Source of the DNA: JBFKMV01 sp041629655
GTDB lineage: Bacteria; Acidobacteriota; Polarisedimenticolia; Polarisedimenticolales; Polarisedimenticolaceae
Assembly (NCBI GenBank): GCA_041629655.1
Contig: JBFKMV010000096.1
Span: 1-18,637, forward strand
Direction of reading: 5' to 3'
Length of the DNA: 18,637 nt
The first letter of the stretch is position 1. Each line of letters opens with the position of its first letter. Positions 13,047-18,637 of the stretch are shown piece after piece. The notes beneath the pieces were generated by a model that searched no databases, was not told the DNA's origin, and was given only the letters and a program-made list of their open reading frames with translations. The position numbers and the translations under genes were made by a program.

Positions 13047-16000
13047 CTACCACGGGGTGGACCACTCCGTCCCCAGCCCCGGCCCGTACAGGATCGCGTT
13101 GACCAGCATCCGCCGCGTGCCCAGCGTCCAGGCGCGGAAGTTGGGCTCGTCCACGAACAGGATCACCTGGCCGCGGCCGACGCCTTCCCGGGTCGCGTAC
13201 GCGGTGTGCGCGACCCGGCCCGCGGCCTCCGGCCACAGCAGTCCGCCGAGGTGCAGGCTTCCCACGTCGGCGAAACGCGCCGCCACCTCGACCGGAGGCT
13301 CGGCCACCAGCGCGGTGCTGGTGCGCAGCAGCACGTCGACGGACTCGCCGAGCCCCCAGGTCAGCCAGCGCTCGGGGTCCAGCTCGGCGCGCAGGAACGC
13401 GCCCTCGGGCCCCAGCTCGCGCAGCCGCGCGTCGGCGCGGTCGAGGTCGCCCGGCTCGGGCTCGCCCTGCCCGGGCGGAAGCAACGGCCGGACCCACTCG
13501 GCCAGCCCGACGGGCTGCGAGGTCACCGGGGTGCCCAGCGCGACCCCCTCGACGAACGGCCGGGCGCCCGGTCCGATCACCGGCGCCACGTCGTAGGGCG
13601 ACTTGCGGGCCGCGGGCGCCACGCTCGCCGGCTTCGTGCCCTTGCGCTTGCCCGCCGCCTTGTTCTCGCTCTCGTTGCCTTCCGGCTCCGGTTCCTCCGG
13701 CGGCCGCAGGCCTGCCGCGCGGAACCGTCCGCCCCGCTCGGCCTCCTCGGGCCCGATGCCCCACACCACGGGCGGGTACTTGTCCAGCGCTTGCCGCCGC
13801 AACCGCGTCGCGGTCCAACCGAGCTCGCTGTCGGCCAGGAACTGCGCGCCGTTGCCGATCCCGATCGCGGTCCCGCCCGCTCCGATCCACTCCTCCAACC
13901 GGCTCAGCCCCGGCTCGCCCAGCAGGTGCTTGTAGCCCTGGGCCCCGAAGAACGACGGCGGGAACACCAGCACGTTGTAACGCGACAGGTCGACGCCCAG
14001 GAAACGGCCGATGTCGAGCGCGCTGAAGCGCAACCCCATGTTGTAGTCGAGCAGGTACCAGATCGAGCCGTAGGCGCTGGGTGAGATCGGCATCCCGGTG
14101 AGCACGCCGACGCGCGGCGCGACGAGCTGGTTGAAGTGCCGGCCGCCGAGGTCGGGCCCCTGTTCGGCCCGCGACGTTCCGATCGGCACCACCTCGATCC
14201 CCCGACGCGTGGCGACCCAGGAGACCTGGTCCGCGAGATCGGCCGGGTTGCCCTCACGCTCCACCAGCACCGATCCCCGCTCGAACGAGCGCCCGGCGAC
14301 GCGGAACGGCTTGTCGGCGACCCGGACGCGCAACCCGCGTTGCAGCAGGTCCCCCAGCGCGAACGCGGCGTTGTCGCTCGTACCGTCGAAGGCGTAGGCG
14401 AACAGGGCACCCTGCTCGGCCGGGGGCAGCGACTGGGCGAGGATGGTGTCCGAGGGAGGTCCGACGGGCTTCCAGTTGCCCGGCGGTTTCGCGCCGGACC
14501 AGTAGGCCTCGATCCCGAAGGACAGGATCAGCGACCAGGCCGTGGTGTCGTAGAGCCGCGAGCCCTTGCCCCGCTCGATGTACTCGCGCTGCTCGTGCAG
14601 AAAGCCGGACTCCATCGGGACGTGCGGATCCAGCAGCACCCGCGCCAGCCGTCCGGCGGGCTGGTCCAGCGGAATCAGGAAGCTCTGCGACGGCAGGCTC
14701 ACGGTCCGGGCCTCGCCGGTGCGGATATCGTGCAGGCCGCCGGCCTCGACGGGCCCGCCGGCCAGACGCAGCACCTCGACGCCCTGGCGCACCAGCACCG
14801 CGGCCAGCCACTCGGTGCGCTCGGGGTAGCGGCCCATCGGCAGCACCCAGGCCCGGATCTTCCCCCGCTGCCCCTGCTCGACGGCCTCGCGGCGTGAGGC
14901 GACGTAGTCCCGCAGCAGCTCCTCGCGGTTGTTCAGCAACGTGGTCAGGTTGGCCACCGAGCTGGTGACCTGGTGCTCGACCGCCTGGGCGTAGCTGCGA
15001 ACCACGCCCTCGCGCTTCTTGACCAGCGTGCCCTCGGTGCCCGACATCTCGTACAGGATGCCGATCGAGCCGATGTAGCTGGCCCACGACGAGCCGTAGC
15101 CGGGGAAGAACTCCTCGTTCCATTCCCGGGTGTAGTAGCCGTAGCCGCGCCGGTCGAGCGCCCGGCCCTGGTCCGCCGCGAAGCGGTCCCACCAGCGGCG
15201 CACGTGCTCTCCCTTGTGCGGGTTGAACGGGTGACGGGCGGGACTGAACAGGTAGGTGTCGTCGGAGCCCATCTCGTGGCTGTCCACCATCAGCTGCGGG
15301 TTCCACGAGGCGATCACCCCCGAGCGGGCGCTCTCCGGATGGACCAGGCTGAACCAGTCCCGGTTGAGGTCGAACAGGTAGTGGTTGCCGCGGCCCCACG
15401 GCCAGACCGAGGTGTGCGAGATGTCCTCGGTGTCGGGATTGGGCACGCGACCCTGGAAGGCGAAGATCTGGGAGAGGAACCGCTCGCGGCCGTCGGGGTT
15501 CTCCATCGGGTCGATCAACACGACCAGCTCGTCGCGGATCCGTTCCGCCAGCCCGTCCTCGCCGGCGATCAGCCGATAAGTCACGGCCACCGCCGCGTCG
15601 ACGCTGCTCAGCTCGTCGCCGTGGATCCCGTAGGCGATCCAGGCCACCGCCTTGTGGCCCGACAGCGCCTGCGCGTCCTGCGCCGCCGGGCGGCGGCGCG
15701 GGTCCATCCGCACCGCGTGCGCCTCGCGAAACGCGTCGAGATCGGCGATCGTGGCCGCGTCGCTGATCGCGACCACGTACAGCGCGCGCCCCTCGTGCGA
15801 CTGCGCGTAGGGCAGGATCGTCGCCCGCGGCGAGGCCGCGGCCAGGGTCTCGAGGTACGCCTTGACCTCGGCGTGGCGCAACGGCCTCGCCCCCGGCGTC
15901 ACGCCCAGCGCGGCTCGCTGCGTGGGGATCGAGGGATCGAACACCGCGCCGGGGAACAGCTCCGACAGCGCGACCTCGCGCGGCGGATCGGCCGCCGCCG

Positions 16001-16085
16001 CGGCGCCGGGCAGCAGCAACGCCGCCGCAACGAGGAACGAGAACACCCGGCACCGCAACCCGTCACGCTCGCAACAACCCGTCAT
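13047..16085 (-). CDS. Large secreted M14 zinc carboxypeptidase-like protein with C-terminal amidotransferase-like domain
   Basis: This 1012-aa exported protein begins with a signal peptide (about 1-32, RVFSFLVAAALLLPGAAAAAD). The M14 metallopeptidase domain (about 65-380) has zinc ligands His155 and Glu158 in YGIHGDE, MENPDGRERF (194-203) for substrate carboxylate contact, LNRDW (240-244), the third zinc ligand His270 in VDSHEMG, and catalytic Glu346 in ILYEMSGTEG. A later region with SRYNVLVFPP (701-710) and WIGAGGTAIGIGNGAQFL (733-750) resembles a class I glutamine-amidotransferase-like fold without an evident catalytic Cys. A charged low-complexity insertion (795-828) interrupts that part. 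The overall length is typical for the large M14 proteins of Acidobacteriota and Bacteroidota. The ATG at 16085 has GGAGG 9 bases upstream. It probably degrades extracellular peptides; substrate unknown. Confidence 0.9.
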   Translation of the reverse strand: MTGCCERDGLRCRVFSFLVAAALLLPGAAAAADPPREVALSELFPGAVFDPSIPTQRAALGVTPGARPLRHAEVKAYLETLAAASPRATILPYAQSHEGRALYVVAISDAATIADLDAFREAHAVRMDPRRRPAAQDAQALSGHKAVAWIAYGIHGDELSSVDAAVAVTYRLIAGEDGLAERIRDELVVLIDPMENPDGRERFLSQIFAFQGRVPNPDTEDISHTSVWPWGRGNHYLFDLNRDWFSLVHPESARSGVIASWNPQLMVDSHEMGSDDTYLFSPARHPFNPHKGEHVRRWWDRFAADQGRALDRRGYGYYTREWNEEFFPGYGSSWASYIGSIGILYEMSGTEGTLVKKREGVVRSYAQAVEHQVTSSVANLTTLLNNREELLRDYVASRREAVEQGQRGKIRAWVLPMGRYPERTEWLAAVLVRQGVEVLRLAGGPVEAGGLHDIRTGEARTVSLPSQSFLIPLDQPAGRLARVLLDPHVPMESGFLHEQREYIERGKGSRLYDTTAWSLILSFGIEAYWSGAKPPGNWKPVGPPSDTILAQSLPPAEQGALFAYAFDGTSDNAAFALGDLLQRGLRVRVADKPFRVAGRSFERGSVLVEREGNPADLADQVSWVATRRGIEVVPIGTSRAEQGPDLGGRHFNQLVAPRVGVLTGMPISPSAYGSIWYLLDYNMGLRFSALDIGRFLGVDLSRYNVLVFPPSFFGAQGYKHLLGEPGLSRLEEWIGAGGTAIGIGNGAQFLADSELGWTATRLRRQALDKYPPVVWGIGPEEAERGGRFRAAGLRPPEEPEPEGNESENKAAGKRKGTKPASVAPAARKSPYDVAPVIGPGARPFVEGVALGTPVTSQPVGLAEWVRPLLPPGQGEPEPGDLDRADARLRELGPEGAFLRAELDPERWLTWGLGESVDVLLRTSTALVAEPPVEVAARFADVGSLHLGGLLWPEAAGRVAHTAYATREGVGRGQVILFVDEPNFRAWTLGTRRMLVNAILYGPGLGTEWSTPW

Positions 16086-16113
16086 CGGTTCAGCCCTCCG
16101 CCGTGGAGCGGAC

Positions 16114-16124
16114 ATTCTGCTACA
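16114..16124 (-). promoter_or_regulatory. Candidate promoter element TGTAGCAGAAT upstream of the M14 gene
   Basis: On the minus strand TGTAGCAGAAT ends 28 bases before the ATG at 16085, with CAGAAT as a possible -10. A 9-base match (TGTAGCAGA) recurs upstream of the neighbouring EEP-family gene at almost the same distance. Confidence 0.3.
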
Positions 16125-16149
16125 AGGCGGGTTCCCGGCCAAGCGGGGC

Positions 16150-17115
16150 TCAGTTCGCGCGCAGCGTGACGGCGATCGGGAAGTGGTCCGAGAAACCGTC
16201 ACGATCCATCCCGCGCGACGGGCGTCCGAAGCGGCGCGGCGCGCTGCCGGACCCGCGAATGAGCTCGGGCCGGAAGATCTCGACGCTTTCCGGAAGCACC
16301 CGCACCAGGCTTTGCGTCCGCAGCATCCCCCTGGTGACCAGGAACTGGTCGAGCATGTTCCAGTCCGAGCCGAAACGGTGGGTCCCCGGATTGCGAACGG
16401 ACATCAGCGGCCACATCAGGTTCAGCACCCGCGGGCTGCGCGCCCGCGTCACCCGCCCGCGGTCGCGGGCACCCAGCAGGTACTCCTGCATCGAGCGGTT
16501 GAACGGCTCGTCGTTGAAATCGCCCATCAACAGGATCGGGATGTTGGTCCCGATGTCGAAGCCGTGCATCAACTCGTCCACCACCACGCTCAGGGTCTCG
16601 CCGGTCAGCAGCCGGAACGGCTCGCTCTCGTACTGCCCCGCCGTACGCGATGGCCAGTGGTTGGCGGCGGCGACGAACACACCTCCGGTCGCGCGCACGA
16701 TCAGGTCGACCCAGAAGATATCGCGCGTCGCGGTGCGCTTGACCACCGTCTGGTGCCCGGTGTTCTCGGCCTCCAGCAAGTTGGCATCCATGATGAACGA
16801 GACGTCGATCCCGCGCGTGTCGCGCGAGTCGTGGCCGATCACGCGGTAGTTGCGGCCGGGCATCGCCATCCGGTCGGCGAGCATCCCCAGCACCCGCTCG
16901 TTCTCGACCTCGCAGACCCCCAGCAGGTCCGGACCGGCGCCCCCGAACATCGCGCGCACCACGCGCGCTAACTGGTCCAGCTTGCGGTCGCGGACGGCGA
17001 CGGTCCAACCGCGCAGCTCCCTGCGCAGCGTGCGGGCGAGGTCGGGGTGGCGGTCCGCCGTGGCGTGATCGAACAGGTTCTCGAGGTTGTACCAGGCGAC
17101 TCGGATGTCCGGCAT
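16150..17115 (-). CDS. Endonuclease/exonuclease/phosphatase (EEP) family protein
   Basis: This 321-aa protein belongs to the DNase I-like metal-dependent phosphoesterase fold. The motifs are WYNLENLFD with Asn10, the metal-binding Glu in CEVEN (68-72), RGIDVSF with Asp104, NHWPSR with His153, MGDFNDEP with Asp199 and Asn201, and the catalytic GFSDHFPI with Asp310-His311. The full catalytic set is present. YNLENLFD and NHWPSR are typical of the bacterial group that includes extracellular nucleases, but no signal peptide is visible here, so it should act in the cytoplasm on nucleic acid or a phosphodiester. The ATG at 17115 has GGAGG 9 bases upstream. It is followed after 64 bases by the M14 gene on the same strand, which seems to have its own promoter. 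Confidence 0.88.
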   Translation of the reverse strand: MPDIRVAWYNLENLFDHATADRHPDLARTLRRELRGWTVAVRDRKLDQLARVVRAMFGGAGPDLLGVCEVENERVLGMLADRMAMPGRNYRVIGHDSRDTRGIDVSFIMDANLLEAENTGHQTVVKRTATRDIFWVDLIVRATGGVFVAAANHWPSRTAGQYESEPFRLLTGETLSVVVDELMHGFDIGTNIPILLMGDFNDEPFNRSMQEYLLGARDRGRVTRARSPRVLNLMWPLMSVRNPGTHRFGSDWNMLDQFLVTRGMLRTQSLVRVLPESVEIFRPELIRGSGSAPRRFGRPSRGMDRDGFSDHFPIAVTLRAN

Positions 17116-17149
17116 GAGCGGAGCCCTCCATGGCGGGTGTTGCCTGAAG

Positions 17150-17158
17150 TCTGCTACA
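17150..17158 (-). promoter_or_regulatory. Candidate promoter element TGTAGCAGA upstream of the EEP gene
   Basis: On the minus strand TGTAGCAGACT lies about 33 bases before the ATG at 17115 and copies the element before the M14 gene. Its role as a -10 region is inferred only from position and recurrence. Confidence 0.25.
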
Positions 17159-17230
17159 GCGGGCGCGATTCTCCAAGCCCTCAGCGGCGGCAGCGATGCC
17201 CGCCGGCCGGTTGTGGTGCATGCTGGAGGC

Positions 17231-17758
17231 GTGCGACGGAGCATTCCTAAAACGGTCCTCGCGCTGGCCTGCCTGTGGGGCGCGCCGCCGCTCGCGGCCG
17301 GCGAGGTCGTCCTGACCCACCCCGAAGCGGCGTGGTCGCTGGTGCTGCGGCTCCCGTCGTCGTTCGAGGCCGGGCCGGCGCGTAGCAGCCACGAGGGGTC
17401 CGCGGTCGCCGTAACGGCCGCCGACACCGAGTCCGGGATGCTGCTGCAGGCGCGGATCCAGCCCGCCGGGCCGGCCGACGACGCGCGGCAGTGCCGGGAG
17501 CGCGCGTTCCGGCGCCGCGACGCCGCCTCGCCTGCCGTCCGCGACGTCCGCCGCTACGAGCGGGCCGAGCGGGCGGTGCTGGAATACACCGTGATCGAGA
17601 GCGCGGGCGTGAGGATCACGCGCCGGCACCTCGCGGTCTGGATCCACCGCGACGGCCTGTGCGTCGAGGCCGAGGTCACACTGGCGCCGTACGACGAGGA
17701 GCAGGACCGCGCCCGCCTGGACGCGGTCCTGGACTGGATCGGGATCGTCGGGCGGTAG
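17231..17758 (+). CDS. Small exported protein of unknown function
   Basis: This 175-aa protein starts with a signal peptide (RRSIPKTVLALACLWGAPPLAAG, cleavage near residue 23). The mature part has strands such as AWSLVLRLPSSFE and SAVAVTAADTESGMLLQARI, a charged middle, RHLAVWIHRDGLCVEAEVTLAP, and a final helix RLDAVLDWIGIV. The order of strands and the terminal helix resemble DcrB/PsbP-type small periplasmic folds, but this is only a hint. GTG 17231 is chosen because it places the signal peptide correctly; in-frame GTGs at 17213 and 17216 are alternatives, and none has a well-spaced ribosome binding site (GGAGG sits only 1 base before 17231). It is divergent from the EEP gene and ends 6 bases from the convergent lipoprotein gene. 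Confidence 0.65.
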   Translation: MRRSIPKTVLALACLWGAPPLAAGEVVLTHPEAAWSLVLRLPSSFEAGPARSSHEGSAVAVTAADTESGMLLQARIQPAGPADDARQCRERAFRRRDAASPAVRDVRRYERAERAVLEYTVIESAGVRITRRHLAVWIHRDGLCVEAEVTLAPYDEEQDRARLDAVLDWIGIVGR

Positions 17759-17764
17759 GCCCGG

Positions 17765-18334
17765 CTAGCGATCGTCCCCCTCGTCGTCGTCGTCGAACTC
17801 GATCCCGACGACCTCGATCTCCGGCTCGAACTCGAACTCCGATCCGTCGAACTCGAACGACAGCTCGACCTTGAAGTCGAGGGTGATCGTGGTCGCCTGG
17901 CCCTCGACGACCATGAAGCTGACGGGAATCAGCGCCTGGGTCCCTGCGCCGGGCAAGGTGATGTCGAACGCCGTGCCGTCCTCGGCGACGAGCTGGACGC
18001 TCTGGATCGTGATCCGCAACGCGGCGTAGTCGCCCGCCGGGACCGCGTCCGCGGCCAGCATCAGCGTCCGGCCGTCGACCAAGGTCAGCAGATCCACGGT
18101 CATCGGGAACTCGCCGGCCACGTCGACCCACATCCCGTCGAGGCTGCGCGCCTGTATGCCGGAAAACGTGACCACCGCCGCTTGCAGCCGCGGGTCGTCG
18201 TCGTCGTGCATCACGACCCGGAGCTGTCCCTGTCCCGCGGTGGCCGTGACCCCGTCCGAACCGCTGGAGCATCCGGCCAGTGCGACCAGAGCGATAGCGA
18301 GCAGCAGGCCCGACGCAGTCTGGATGAGCTTCAT
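17765..18334 (-). CDS. DUF4382-like lipoprotein with acidic tail
   Basis: This 189-aa exported lipoprotein has lipobox LAGC with Cys22 after a hydrophobic signal. Residues 36-150 resemble DUF4382: GQLRVVMHDDDDPRLQAAVVTFSGI, DGMWVDVAG, VDLLTLVDGRTLML and VPAGDYAALRITI, the last being the hallmark paG-x-Y-x-x-[IL]-R-[LI] phrase. The C-terminal 38 residues are rich in Asp, Glu and Phe and end in DDDDEGDDR. DUF4382 proteins are thought to sit on the cell surface or in the periplasm; function is unknown and divalent-cation binding by the acidic runs is only a guess. The ATG at 18334 has GGGAGG 5 bases upstream. GAC/GTC-type triplet runs encode the Asp tracts. Confidence 0.82.
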   Translation of the reverse strand: MKLIQTASGLLLAIALVALAGCSSGSDGVTATAGQGQLRVVMHDDDDPRLQAAVVTFSGIQARSLDGMWVDVAGEFPMTVDLLTLVDGRTLMLAADAVPAGDYAALRITIQSVQLVAEDGTAFDITLPGAGTQALIPVSFMVVEGQATTITLDFKVELSFEFDGSEFEFEPEIEVVGIEFDDDDEGDDR

Positions 18335-18426
18335 GGTGTCCTCCCTCCGATGGTCCCTCGATGATTCCGAGTCACGCAAGCCGCGTGCCGCCGGGAAAGC
18401 GCCCGTCCGCCCGCGGATCCGCGCAG

Positions 18427-18432
18427 AATATA
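18427..18432 (-). promoter_or_regulatory. Weak candidate -10 (TATATT) for the DUF4382 lipoprotein gene
   Basis: On the minus strand TATATT is the only AT-rich hexamer in the 128-base gap upstream of the lipoprotein gene, 93 bases before its ATG. No convincing -35 accompanies it. Confidence 0.25.
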
Positions 18433-18462
18433 CGCTGAACGGGTAATTCCTGCACAGAACGA

Positions 18463-18637
18463 TCAGTCCACGAAACCGCGTGCGCGCAGGAACTGCTCGG
18501 CCGCCCGGTAGGCCCGCTCGCGGACCTCGGGGTCGGGGTCGGGCCAGCCGTGGTCGGGCTTGTCCGACGGCGTCCACAGGTGGCCCACCCCGTCGTAGAC
18601 GATCAGCTCGGAGGAGTTGCCCGCCGCGAGCATCGCC
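18463..18637 (-). CDS. C-terminal fragment of a probable alpha/beta hydrolase (dienelactone hydrolase-like)
   Basis: The last 57 residues of a protein are read into the window edge. They contain LIVYDGVGHLWTPS, where the G-H is at the place of the catalytic His of alpha/beta hydrolases, followed by a final helix ERAYRAAEQFLRARGFVD. The Y-D/E-G-x-G-H then A-x-x-x-x-x-x-F-L arrangement is usual for dienelactone hydrolase-type enzymes. The nucleophile and acid lie outside the window, so activity cannot be judged. Confidence 0.6.
   Translation of the reverse strand, partial: AMLAAGNSSELIVYDGVGHLWTPSDKPDHGWPDPDPEVRERAYRAAEQFLRARGFVD

Noticed and set aside
12153..14084. 643-codon plus-strand frame over the LsrF-like gene and the M14 gene
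   Set aside because: It spans two strongly recognised minus-strand genes and their promoter gap; composition is typical of antisense frames.
14254..16053. 599-codon minus-strand frame inside the M14 gene
   Set aside because: It lies in another frame of a gene with intact zinc ligands and is Arg/Gly-rich without motifs.

Overview
The window is very GC-rich DNA (roughly 70% by eye) with tightly packed genes, several lipoprotein signal peptides, a seven-haem cytochrome lipoprotein with TPRs, a large secreted M14 peptidase and a DUF4382 lipoprotein. This suggests a Gram-negative soil, sediment or marine bacterium of the Acidobacteriota kind (for example Thermoanaerobaculia), or another deep high-GC lineage such as Gemmatimonadota or Myxococcota. 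The placement is inference; there is no rRNA or marker gene to settle it. I see no mobile element, CRISPR array, phage gene or repeat family, and no gene-free stretch longer than about 210 bases.

Layout. (a) 1-1585, plus strand: tail of a glycosyltransferase, trmB (tRNA m7G46 methyltransferase), tRNA-Trp(CCA), and a short PAS plus histidine-phosphoacceptor protein without a kinase ATPase domain. (b) 1573-5702, minus strand: a three-gene operon transcribed as [PUA/EVE-like + DUF429 fusion] -> [DEDDy RNase H-like exonuclease] -> [heptahaem cytochrome-TPR lipoprotein], with a 3-bp gap and then an ATGA overlap. (c) 5912-7114, plus strand: a divergent thiolase-fold acyltransferase. (d) 7123-10632, minus strand: a six-gene operon of an unknown 113-aa protein, a four-helix membrane protein, an ABC ATPase, two ABC-2 type permeases and a hotdog thioesterase. 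(e) 10697-11098, plus strand: a VOC/glyoxalase-fold protein that starts divergently from (d) across a small palindrome holding -10 boxes for both directions. (f) 11105-12980, minus strand: an LsrF-like class I aldolase/thiolase followed by a zinc medium-chain dehydrogenase. (g) 13047-17115, minus strand: an endonuclease/exonuclease/phosphatase-family protein and then a 1012-aa secreted M14 carboxypeptidase-like protein. (h) 17231-17758, plus strand: a small secreted unknown. (i) 17765-18637, minus strand: a DUF4382 lipoprotein and the C-terminal end of an alpha/beta hydrolase.

Most of the window is ordinary chromosomal housekeeping and accessory metabolism. The parts most worth a second look are the two RNase H-fold genes coupled to an exported multihaem cytochrome, the orphan PAS-phosphoacceptor protein behind tRNA-Trp, the LsrF homologue with no lsr genes nearby, and a recurring GCTARRAT box upstream of five transcription units. 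I did not find a system that I can firmly call new.
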